From the NCBI RefSeq assembly GCF_036373705.1, contig NC_089864.1:2598501-2662500 (forward strand): DNA of 64,000 nt, written 5' to 3'. Position numbers and translations under genes: made by a program. Each line of letters begins with the position of its first letter. Positions within the stretch are counted from its first letter, which is position 1. Positions 21,807 to 32,361 of the stretch are shown here, piece after piece. The notes under the pieces are model-generated. The model was not told where the DNA came from, did not search any database, and worked only from the letters and a program-made list of their open reading frames with translations. This DNA comes from Amia ocellicauda (Eukaryota > Chordata > Actinopteri > Amiiformes > Amiidae).

Positions 21807-22218
21807 CTGTGCAGTGACAGGCAGCCGGCTCTGTGGCCCCGGGGCCTGAAGGACCCCCAGCTGTGCAGCAGGACTCTTGTGTTTTTGAGTTGGTTTCTCC
21901 TGGGGGAGTGTGGGCTCCTAGGCTCGGCTCCTCTCTCTGGGGGCTTTGACTCCCCTCCTCGCCCTCCTCCTCCAGCTCTTTCCTTCTTCTTAAGCTCCCA
22001 GTGGGGGCTGACCAGTGACCCTTCTCTTGGACCAGTGCTGCTTTCATCATCATCCTCATCATCTTCAGCAGGCTGGCCTGGCTGTGATCAGCAGGGTCTC
22101 CACTGGGGGACTGAGGAGAACAGGTTGGACTGCTGACTGGGAGAGGAGGAGGAGGAGGGGCTGATGTTGCCATGGATTCTGGGGGAGGAAGAGGATGGGT
22201 GGGGGCTTCTTGGGTAAC

Positions 22219-24689
22219 TCAGGGTGACTGGGTCCCATTGAGGAGTGGCACTGCAGAAAGTGAGACTCCACTGGGCACTGGACTAGAGGAGGAAGCTGCT
22301 GGGGTCAGCTCATTAGAGGCTGTGCTGAGTGTGTGTTTCTCTCCAGGTTTGAGCTCCACACTCTGCGGCTCTGGGGCGTCAGCGTGGCTGTAGGTGACAC
22401 TGTATCCAGGTGTCCCCGTCTGTCTCCCCCCAGAACCCCTCCAGTTCCTCCACACGACCCCGGCAGCCCCAGCCAGCAGGATCGCGAGGACGAGGGACAC
22501 TGACACAGCGATGGCAGCTGTGCTGTCCTGGGGGGGGTCTGCTCAGAGAAACACACAACACATCTCATCACTAATGAGCCACACAGCTCCTCTCATCACA
22601 GCAGTGTGTAACACAAACACAATCAATGTCCCTGTGTGGACAAGGACAACTGCAGTGCCCCCCCGAGCCTCACCTGCCACAGATGCAGACACAGACACAG
22701 AGAAGCTGCTGACGGTGCGGCCGGTGCTGCAGTCCCTCACTGTGTAGTTTCCCTGGTCAGTTGCTGTGAGTGAGCACAGGGTCAGACAGCCGCTCTGCAC
22801 TGACACTCTGTGCTCGTACCCGGTGTCAGGGTGGCTCACTGCGCCCCTCTCCACAGCGCACACTGAGACAGAGGAGTTGGACCCTTGGCTAGAGAACAGC
22901 ACCTCCACTGGCTCAGCTGTGTACAGGGGGAGTGTGAGATTGGCTCCAGACCGCAGGGTGAGGGAGTCACTGTGAGCTGAGAGAAATGGACACAGAGCAG
23001 AGATTAATGTCACCCATCAGTCATTCATTACAGCTCTTACAAGTGTCTGCCTGCCTGTGGTCCTGGTTGTCTAGCTGGGTTTCAATTTCTTTTTGTACTT
23101 GTGTTGAACTTGTGCCTGTGCCTGTGTGTGTGAAGCCAGGGAGCCTCTCTCTAACAGACTGCAGGCCTGATTGGACACCTGTGGAAAGGCACCTCCATCA
23201 GAAGATCAGGCCTTACCTGTAAAAGTGAGATCAACACGTGTCAGGAAAATCAACCTTGCATCCCCTCCCTCATAAAAGCACTCGTACAGGCCTTCATCAG
23301 AGAGCAGGGTGCCGCGGATGGTCAGAGAGAAGTCCCCCCCTCTGACCTTCTCTCTGGGGACCTCAACTCTGCCCTCAAAGCCTTCCCCTAAAGAGACTGA
23401 TGCATTGTGACTCTCATAGACGAGCTGACCCTTCGTACTCCACTGGATGTAGAGTTTCTCCTCAGGAATCCCAGCAGCTACAGCTCCATCACAGGGCAGA
23501 GAAGCAGAGTGCCCCACTGACACGGACACTGGGACAGAAGCAGAGGACACTGGGAGGGGGAGAGAGAGATAATAAGCATTATACAAATTATACAAATATG
23601 TCCTGGGCCCCATTCCTCCTAACTGATTTAACTAATTCAGGCTAAATCAGAGCTATCTCCTAAGGTAATTTACTCAGCTAGACTTTAAACTTGCTTTGAG
23701 GAACAGAAAAAGACACTTCTGTCAAATTATCCTGAAAGTTATGCGTTGTCTGAACATCATCAATTTAATTGTAAGCATAATGTCACATTGTTTTGTCTTA
23801 CCAAACTTGTCTGACCTAAAGGTAACTTCGATTGCTTTAAAATTAATATAGCGAATGATTGTAAAAATATGTATTCTGGTTAAACACAGATAAACACCGA
23901 AAATGTGACTTACATTATTTACAAAGATACGGTTGTCTTTATGGTGCGGTATAGTTTGTGTGCGATTAGGTTTTTATTGATGTACAGAATTGTAAATCCT
24001 AATGTAAAGCTCGTGTTTCTCCAGCACCCCATTGCAGACTGAAGACAAAGTGACCGAGCCGACTGAGCAGCTCTGAGAAGCGCCCTGCACAGCTAAGACA
24101 TGTCTTAAAACTCACATTAAAAAACTAAGATCTCTCCGTTTTTTAAATACTCTGGAGATGCTGGCAATGCACACTGAGCTCCACAGAGTAAACGTGCATT
24201 GTTATCTGACAGGTATTTCCTGCAAAGTGATTGGCCGCATACAACATGATTGACAGTTACCCCTCCCACATTCCCAGGTCTGTACTCAGAGCTCAGTTGT
24301 GTCTCCCAGTATGAGCTCTGGGCTCTGGGCTCTGGGCTCTGGGCTCTGGGCTCTGGGCTCTGGGCTCTGGGCTCTGGGCTCTGGGCTCTGGGCTCTGGGC
24401 TCTGGGCTCTGGGCTCTGGGCTCTGGGCTCTGGGCTCTGGGCTCTGGGCTCTGGGCTCTGGGCTCTGGGCTCTGGGCTCTGGGCTCTGGGCTCTGGACTG
24501 GACTCTGGACTCTGGACTCTGGACTCAGTCCCCAGTCCCTCCAGCAGCTCAGAGCAGCGGGCAGAGGCACAGACCCCAGTGTGGAAACGCAGGGGCCGAT
24601 GCTTTTTGAGCAGAAACGTAAAGCAGTAAAACCAGTGACGGAAGCTCACCGTCTGTCAAGAAATGCACCAGCAGCGCAAACAGCAGCAT
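22219..24689 (-). CDS. Two-Ig-domain (D1-D2) type I membrane receptor
   Basis: Four minus-strand exons, all phase 1: 24650-24689 signal peptide (MLLFALLVHFLTD), 23217-23549 D1, 22674-22976 D2, 22219-22538 TM plus tail; 996 nt, 331 residues. D1 (about residues 14-124) is V-type with LPCDG, IQW and GLYECFYEG, and carries the B7/butyrophilin-like GRVEVPREKVRGGDFSLTI block. D2 (125-225) lacks the canonical cysteine pair (LTLPLY; NYTVRDC) and has cysteines elsewhere. The helix is AVSVSLVLAILLAGAAGVVW. The tail of about 75 residues has VTYSHADAPE but no ITIM, and is Ser/Pro-rich. Architecture resembles the teleost DICP family; a B7/butyrophilin-like receptor is the alternative. Expected role: leukocyte surface recognition. 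The frame, phases and sister-gene exon sizes (40/333) make the model strong; the last exon could be spliced differently. Confidence 0.85.
24309..24500. repeat. 7-bp minisatellite (CTCTGGG)n
   Basis: Roughly 26 nearly perfect CTCTGGG units, followed by a few CTCTGGA/TGGACTC variants. It lies in intron 1 of the D1-D2 receptor, about 150 nt from the signal-peptide exon. Since 7 is not a multiple of 3 and no unit contains a stop, long frames run through it on both strands (ALGSGLW and PEPRAQS repeats); they are artefacts of the repeat. Confidence 0.95.
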
Positions 24690-24710
24690 AGGAGCTGTTG
24701 ACGGAGCTCA

Positions 24711-24790
24711 CACTGTCCAATCAGCGCTCCCGGCTGTCGACCAATCAGGCGGCTTATTCGGCTGGACCACGCCCCTGGCAGGAACGGCGC
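24711..24790 (-). promoter_or_regulatory. Putative promoter of the D1-D2 receptor
   Basis: Immediately 5' of the signal-peptide exon are two CCAAT boxes (24717-24721, 24741-24745) and a CACGCCCC GC-box near 24769. The short distance (30-100 bp) to the ATG at 24689 is compatible with a short 5' UTR. Transcription start was not determined. Confidence 0.4.
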
Positions 24791-24849
24791 TCGTTTTAGC
24801 ATAACTACGTCACAGGAGAGAGAACAGGACGCGGAGAATCTGTTTTAAT

Positions 24850-26644
24850 GTAACACCTTAAACACACCGAAACACAGCAATACTCCGCATAACAGCAGTT
24901 TACATGTTTATCAGCAGGACCTATTAAAACCACTGCTGGATGGCTAATAAATGTGAAGTTTCTTATTGGATTGCGTTAGACATCATTTTCACTAACACTT
25001 ACCAGAACCAGGAACAGGTTTCCAAATAACGCGTCACTTCCCTTTCCTGTTATACAAGCTGCACAACAGCCCGCCAGACGCGCAGATCAAACAGCAGAGG
25101 CCGTTCCAGTCTGCAGGGCCCTGTGCATCTTTTTCCCAAACCCTTTTAACTATTATTCATGACTTTTATATTCCCGAACCCCACATTAAATAATCAAACG
25201 TCAAAAAGCATTTACAGAATCAGAGTTTTCACATTGATTAGCAGTAAAAAAATAAAAATAAAAACATGTTTACATAGCAGACAAAAACAGGACAATTAAA
25301 TAATGGTAAATAACTAGCACTTAAAGCAAATGTAATAACACTAAGATGACCTGAGATAATAAAAAATAGGAGAATAACATAATTGTAAATAACTATAACA
25401 TCTATATACACATTTAGTGTTGGTCTTTTCTAAAAGTTACAAAGTTTTGTAACACATTACAAAAATAGACAGTAAACATTTTAATTTGCAAAATATTTCT
25501 ATATTTAGCAGCAATTCAGTAAGTACTGATTTTAGAAATGTTGTTTAGGAGCCTTGGTGTGCGAATGCAGTCACTATGTCTTCCACATATAAAGACCTTC
25601 GGACATGACATTCAACTGAGCAAATCAAACAAATAAGTACAGCAAATGATTCTTGCAGAATACGAACAGATATTATTTTATTATTTTAGCAGAATATAAA
25701 CTTGTTTTAAAATAAATCTGGATGAGAGATAGAAATATATCTATCATCGTACATTTTCATTTACATAATAGTTTGCACATGCTGGTTTCACAAACCAATG
25801 TAATCTCCATTAGACCTATATTTGTATTAACTCAATTTAGACCTACATTTCATATAGGTCTATATAACATTTTTAGACTTTTAAATACAAACGTGACTTT
25901 ACAATAGACAAAATAACTTTTGCTCCAACAACCAAAAACAATAGAGTCCATTTGGGTAAGTGCTCTAGAAAAATATTCTAGCAATCTAGCTAAGTTAGCA
26001 AACTATTTTATTAACTTTAGCATTGCTAGTACAATGGGCATTCTGTGACCGGGGGGGTGTTTTCGCTTCACATTATCCTTCACATTAAACATGAATGTCC
26101 GGTGCACTTTTCTTGTCTGTCTGTGTTTCTCTCCAAACACTGCGGCGCCATCACGGGGCCCTTCAGGGAGGCTTGCGAGATGCGGTCTTTGCACTTGCAA
26201 GCAGTTAGGAGGGCCGGGGAATCCAGGGGGTTTATGGTGAGCAAGTTTCTAACTTTCCTTTGGAATTAAATCTTGATCTCGTTGCAAACCCGGGTCTCTG
26301 GATCAATGCCTTGATCATCGCTGTTTGATCAGGATGCTGATTGTTCATTCCGTCCACGGAAAGCAAAGAACATTTTACCTTTCGTCCAAAATTGCCAAGC
26401 AGGAAATACGTGGGTATTTAGTGGGAGAAAATGTGAATGATATTAACCGAATGTGCAGTTCGAGGGACACAATAGTAATAATGTGGATGAGGAGATGCAT
26501 TTTAAACACCTTCTTATGTCACACATGGCTTCTCTCCTGCTCAGCCAATCAGCGCTGTGACGCGCAGGACGCAGAGACGCTGACAGAGCAATACATCAGC
26601 TAAATCAGATATTAGGAAATTTCTGAATTTGACTTCAAAAGGCC

Positions 26645-26686
<42 letters not shown>

Positions 26687-27728
26687 CATCATCATTATTA
26701 TGTGCGTATTGTTTTTGTGTATTTTGTAATTAGTGATAACATCATCATCGAGATGAAATAATACTAGTAAAAGAAAACATGTCTCAAATCCTCACAGTCT
26801 TCTGTCCCCTGCACTGCTCTCTGTTTGCGTCTGGGTTTGTACCAGTGTATGTTTTCACGATTTTAGTGACTTGTACAATGTAATTTAATAACAATAAACA
26901 GATGTTAAAAGTGTATCTGTCTGTCTATTCTCTGCCCGTATGGCGCCCCCTGAGGTCCGGCGTGCTACACGTAGGCCTACACGAAACATGCGCCGCGATG
27001 CTGATTCATACATGTGTCTGGAAAGATTGTTGTTATTGAATGTTATTAAGTTGATGCGTTGTACCTGGGATTTCTCTGTCTGCAACCCGAAGAGTGTGTG
27101 TGACTAACAATAGTACATGTTGGCGCATTCTCTGCTATCTCTCCAGAGATAATAGCGAGAGTCAGAAAAAGTCCAGTCCGTTCCAAGCAATAGACTAACA
27201 AATGAGATAAAAGCAAAACAAAATGATAACAATTATAATAATAACTATAACGTAACTATGAACTGATGAACTTCCTGTCAGGCTCCCTGCAGCTGCCGGA
27301 ATACAGAATCAAGCTTCTGCACACAGAGGGGCTCGTCCTGTTTTCTACAGCTCTTCACCCTCCATCACCCCGCTGGGCCCAGACTCCTGCACACAGACAG
27401 TAGTTGTCAGTGTGCTGTGCGGTCAGGCCCTGTCACTCCAGCTGCTGTGAGACACATCTGAGCTGGGTGTTGAAACAGACATTGTGGTCAGGGGCTGCTC
27501 ACTGACAGCAGCCAGCCCTGCAGACTCAGGCTCAGCCACCGAGCCCTGTGCCACTGAGCAGGTATGTGTGAAACATCAAACAGCGCAGCTCACATTCTCA
27601 CACTCTTAAAACCAAACTGCACCGGAGGGAACCAAGACCATGATGTTCGTCTGTTTTTAATGAATAGTGTTAGTTGTTGTTCACACGGTATATAACTAAT
27701 CAAAAGACCCCTTTAAATTGCGTATATC
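24850..27728. other. Intergenic stretch between divergent receptors
   Basis: Mostly AT-rich, no conserved frame. It contains an (ATT)n run at 26645-26686. From 27270 to 27565 the sequence is GC-richer and ends GAGCAG|GTATGTG, which could be an untranslated first exon of the plus-strand NITR-like gene 1.3 kb downstream; this is weak. Confidence 0.35.
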
Positions 27729-28019
27729 AGTGGTTCTCAAACCTATCCTGGAGGAGTTTGTTCCAACTACTTTTTTGAACCCTTAATTTAAGCAATTTGA
27801 TTACATTTGAATCTTTAAATTGTGTAACTGATACAAAAGTTGGTTCCTTAATAAGATAATTGCCTTATAATTTTATACTTAACTTAAACCCCCTACTTTT
27901 AAAAATAATGAAAGGGCTCTCATTTAGGACATTATTAGTTCGATTAAGTAACTGAGAGCTCGGTTGGAACAAAAACCAACAAGGTAGGTGGTCCCTCAGG
28001 ACAGGTTTGAGAACCACTA
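27729..28019. mobile_element. Short inverted-repeat element (hAT-like MITE)
   Basis: Begins CAGTGGTTCTCAAACCTATC and ends GACAGGTTTGAGAACCACTA, an inverted pair of nearly 20 bp. This terminal sequence is common to non-autonomous hAT elements in vertebrates. No coding frame inside; target duplication not evident. Confidence 0.7.
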
Positions 28020-28827
28020 GCATAGTTTATATTTAATAACCTTATGTAAAATACTTAAAAAATGCAGTTAAAGTCTAAAGTCTTCATTCCCTTCGTTTGA
28101 GGCAGTGTTATTCAGTGATTAATGTGTCATAAATATTATTAATTTAATTGAGTGGTCACTTTTCGCCGCTTGTTGGACACTGATGACTGATGTACACTCC
28201 TTAGTTCCACTCCACAGGAACCAAAGCACAGCAGGAAAGGTCCAGCATATTAACTGGCTGAATCCAAAACATCTCCAGGTGCTACTGGCTCCACAGCTGC
28301 TGCGCTCCTGGAGGGTTGAAGGAGTTTCCAACTTTCATTCCACCTCAGGTCTCTATTATTCGGCTTATATTAAAATTAAAAAGTTCCTTCACATTGTTTA
28401 CTCCAAATCTTTATGATACGCAATTGATGCAGATCAGTTTTCTACTGAAGAAAAATACAACTGGTACGATTTCATGAGAGATGTTACTGATAAAATTAAT
28501 GTTTTGATATTTTCCACAAAATATTCGTTTCTAATTTTGATACATTTTGTTTAGCTTTGCTAGGACACTCTCTCTAATTCATATTATAACAAAATCCCTG
28601 TGTTAAAATGCTTAACCACACACGTAATGTGTAAAACAAAATATACATTGATGAGGAGTTGTTAACACGTTTTCAAAGAATTCAATTTGTATCACAAAAA
28701 TACAGAAGGACGCCTACTTTTCTGCCAATCACTCCATTAGCGCCTTGATCTTTATTTCCGCCCGCTGATCAGCTGCTGTCGATCATGAACATGAGTGAAG
28801 TGCAGTCAGTACAAGCCAGCGGTTGAC

Positions 28828-31683
28828 ATGGATGCTCTTCACAGCAGAACCATCCTGATATCCTTACTCTGTGAGTAGATCAATTTCTTAAATAGCAAGC
28901 GCCCATTAGCATTTGATTTTGTTCCATTATAATTTACAACAGTTGCATTTGTGATTTGTATTGATTGACTTGCAATCATATAACTGCCTGTAATATTGCA
29001 GAATTTAACAACTTTCTTAAACATATGTAAACCTACTGAGCTGAGTTAATATACATTAATAACAACCTGCAGATCGGTTACGTTGTGTAATCGTCTTAAT
29101 TTGAAAGTTATCTTCTGGTGATGATCGCTAACTATCACTCATATACAAATACTTAGTACAATCGTGTTATTTTACATATTAATGTGTGTGATATTAATTT
29201 ATCTACTGTTCACAACATTACTTATTAAAACAGCGCGTAAATCCTACATTGATTACATTGAAATTATATTTTTATAGATGAATCCACCATATATTTTTGT
29301 TTATGTTTTATGAACTAAAAAACAGACAAACCCACAATTCACAATAAACTGTTATTTAAAAAAAATTAAAAGGTATCCAACAAACAGATATTTTAAGTAT
29401 TGTTTTTTACTAATTTAATAAAATATTTCACTATAGGCCCTTTAATGTATTAGGCTATTTTGTATTCAGCTGAAATATAAAGGCAATTATTTCACAGTGA
29501 TAATATTGGGTAAGGTGTTTAATTTAATTTAGCATCACTTTATCCTGTACGGTGGGAACTATTAAATATTGTCATGTTTTCAACCAGCTCATGTCTGCTC
29601 CGGTCTGTCCCGCTGCAGGCGTCGCTCTCCGGGGGAGCCTCGCTATAGCGGCCGTGGTGAGAGCCGTCAGACCCGGGGACACCGTCACCCTGCCCTGCGA
29701 CATCACACTCCAGCACGAAACCATGTGGTTTATACAGCCTGATGACACACCGCCGCTTCTGGGCATTTCAGTAATGAAAACTGCAGGAAACAAGATTAAT
29801 CCTATAAGCTTTGTGGGAGACGTAGACCCGCGCTACAGCCCTGAGCTGAACTCCTCCAGCCGCTCCGTCAGCCTGAGGATCCGCAACATCAGCGACGCGG
29901 ACCTGGCGCTGTACTACTGCGCTGGGAAAGAAGGAGGGAGAATCACTGTGGGCACCGGGACCAGACTCGTCTATGAGGGCGAGAGAGACATCAGCCTGCA
30001 CAGCTGCGGTAAGAGAGGACAGGGACGGGACGGACAGAGGGGGTAAAGGACAGGGATGGGACGGGCTGCGGGGATAGAGGACACGGACGGGACGGGCTGA
30101 GGGGGTAAAGGACAGGGACGGGACGGGCTGCGGGGATAGAGGACACGGACGGGACGGGCTGAGGGGGTAAAGGACAGGGACGGGACGGGCTGCGGGGATA
30201 GAGGACAGGGACGGGACGGGCTGCGGGGATAGAGGACACGGACGGGACGGGCTGAGGGGGTAAAGGACAGGGACGGGACGGACAGAGGGGGTAAAGGACA
30301 GGGACGGGACGGACAGAGGGGTAAAGGACAGGGACGGGACGGGCTGCGGGGATAAAGGACAGGGATGGGACGGGCTGCGGGGATAGAGGACACGGACGGG
30401 ACGGGCTGCGGGGACAGAGGACACGGACGGGACGGGCTGCGGGGACAGAGGACAGGGACGGGACGGACAGAGGGGGTAGAGGACAGGGACGGGACGGGCT
30501 GCGGGGACAGAGGACAGGGATGGGATGGGATGGGCTGAGGGGGTAGAGGACAGGGAATGTACACTCTAAAAATGGAAGGTTCTTTAGCGGTTCTATTTGG
30601 ATCCTTTGGGTTCTTCGTGGGTTTATTTGAATTAAAGGGTTCGATTCCCCGAGGTCCGTCGGAAACACAAGGGATCATTTCAGAGCCTTTTCATCATGAT
30701 CGCGGTTGACTTAAAATACAGTTTAGGTTCTTTAAGGATCCTTGTTTGCATGGGGACCTTGGTAAAAGGTTATAATAAGAACCTGCACAGTATCAACCCC
30801 GGGACACATCAAATGTTCTTATTAGAACCGTTACTTCTGACAGTGTTCGGGCTACAGGGATAGCGGACAGGGACGTTATGATTCCTGTATTTATTTTCCC
30901 AGAGGAGAGGCGCAATATCACCCAGAGCCCCGGTGAGACGAGCTGCCTGCTGCCGCTCTGGGTGACTCCGGTCTCGGCTCTGCTCTGCGCGCTGCTCGCC
31001 GCTGTCTGCGGATTCTGCCTGGGCCACAGACCAGGCAAGAGCGGTTACTGTATCTCTCTGTATGACACTTTAACCCTCGATGTCATCAAATGTTATTAGC
31101 GCTGAGGAGACGTTATATTGCTGTACATGGTAAGTGATGTGCAACAGTTTTACTATAAATGTTAAACGAACTAGGTAGGTAAATAAACAAATGCATGAAT
31201 GAAGCAGTAAGACCACTGACTGAGGTTCAGTGCTGAGCTCCAGTTTGGGGCCGCAGTCTTTACAGGCGGCCATCGACCAAGAGTCTAATCTTAAAATGCT
31301 GATCAAAACAGTATTTGTGCTTGTTGTGTCTTCATAGTTCATGTCAAATATTAACATGTGAAACTTCTTCATGATCAGTTTTCAAAGACTCGCAAGACTC
31401 CAACACGAGAGGTAATCAGAGGAGAAAGGAAGACTGTGATCAGGTATGGACTCTTTCTCTGTGAAATACAGACAGAGACCCGTTCATTGGAAACGCAGCA
31501 CAATCTCGCGTTTACCGTCTGCATTCACCGTATTCGAGATCCACAAAGCAATAGTAGTAATTCGTTTTTAGTTTCCTATTAATTAGTCGGCTTTGAAAAG
31601 GGGAATCGAGTGAGTTTAGTGAAAAGGTTATTCTCTTTGCTTTTCACAATACTGAATAGATCATTCGAAATCTATATGCAATT

Positions 31684-31741
<58 letters not shown>

Positions 31742-31882
31742 TTGTTGTTGTTGTTGCTATGTATAGCTATTAAGAGTATTCTAATTAATAGGAAACTAAT
31801 TATTAATATTGCTTTATGAATCTCGAATACGGTGAATACAGACGGGTAAACGTGAGATTATGCTGCCTTCTTCTTCTTATTA

Positions 31883-31951
<69 letters not shown>

Positions 31952-32361
31952 TTGTTGTTGTTGCTATGTATAGCTATTAAGAGCCTTCTAATTAATAGGA
32001 AACGAATTATTAATATTGCTTTATGAATCTCGAATACGGTGAATACAGACGGGTAAACGTGAGATTATGCTGCCTTCTTCTTCTTCTTCTTCTTCTTCTT
32101 CTTCTTCTTCATAGCTATTTAAAACTGTAATGGAAAGCGTGACAGAAGACGCATGACGGAGAAAGGTATGTGAAGTGGATGTAACACCCAGCACAACTCC
32201 TCATGGTTTGGAGATATTTTGTTGGTGTCTTGCAGAAAGAAGACGGAGGTTTGAACTACGCTACACTAGAGATACGGGAAAACCCACAACGCGCCAAGAA
32301 ACAAGAAACCAATGAGGAGTTTTGTTCATATTCAGAGGTTTACCCGAGTAGATGCAAGTAA
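28828..32361 (+). CDS. NITR-like inhibitory receptor (V domain, J-like motif, ITIM tail)
   Basis: Five plus-strand exons with consistent phase: 28828-28870 signal start (MDALHSRTILISLL), 29619-30008 V domain, 30903-31034 stalk and TM, 31379-31443 tail, 32236-32361 tail; 756 nt, 251 residues. The V exon has C41 (TLPC), W51 (MWF), the D-x-A-x-Y-Y-C signature with C115, then a germline J-like GTGTRL (residues 126-131). Exon 3 carries a helix (LWVTPVSALLCALLAAVC) with no charged residue. The tail contains LNYATL around Y218, a canonical ITIM, and CSYSEV around Y242, which is ITIM-like. Exon 3 appears to use a GC donor (CCAG|GCAAGA). Known novel immune-type receptors share this V-J-TM-ITIM plan. 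Predicted role: inhibitory receptor on cytotoxic or myeloid cells, signalling through SHP phosphatases. It is the only plus-strand gene of the cluster. Confidence 0.85.
30020..30555. repeat. GC-rich minisatellite in intron 2 of the NITR-like gene
   Basis: About 16 units of roughly 31-33 bp built on GGACAGGGACGGGACGGGCT plus GCGGGGATAGA or GAGGGGGTAAA. It starts within a few bases of the V-exon donor, and that donor (CGGTAAGAGAGGACAGGG) itself resembles a unit. Long proline-rich frames on the minus strand are products of the repeat. Confidence 0.9.
30572..30846. mobile_element. Probable MITE in intron 2 of the NITR-like gene
   Basis: Starts ACACTCTAAAAATGGAAGGT and ends ACCGTTACTTCTGACAGTGT, with GGTTCTTTA/GAACC motifs repeated inside. 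The ends are imperfect inverted repeats (ACACT.T...A.AGTGT). This resembles widespread fish MITEs, but family and target duplication are uncertain. Confidence 0.4.
31501..32110. repeat. Inverted and direct duplication around AAT/TTC arrays, intron 4
   Basis: A unit of about 130 bp (31741-31878) is repeated directly at 31951-32082 and, reading inversely, at 31501-31586. The shared core contains TCTCGAATACGGTGAATACA. Microsatellites lie between: (ATA)n 31686-31740, (ATT/AAT)n 31881-31950, (TTC)n 32074-32110. It lies inside intron 4 of the NITR-like gene and can fold into a long hairpin. Confidence 0.85.

Noticed and set aside
21742-22173. A 143-codon minus frame, Pro/Ser-rich, right after the D1-D2 receptor stop, ending with SVYAAV
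   Set aside because: No acceptable donor in the receptor's last exon joins to it, the composition is low-complexity, and its end lies in the solo LTR. Only the last 65 nt are kept as a speculative exon.
24250-24691. Open frames on both strands with ALGSGLW and PEPRAQS repeats
   Set aside because: Produced by a stop-free 7-bp repeat; no flanking domain or splice support.
29768-30678. Three long minus frames of 218-235 codons rich in VPSLSFTP-type repeats
   Set aside because: They are readings of the 31-33-bp minisatellite in intron 2 of the NITR-like gene; all three frames are open because the units lack stops.
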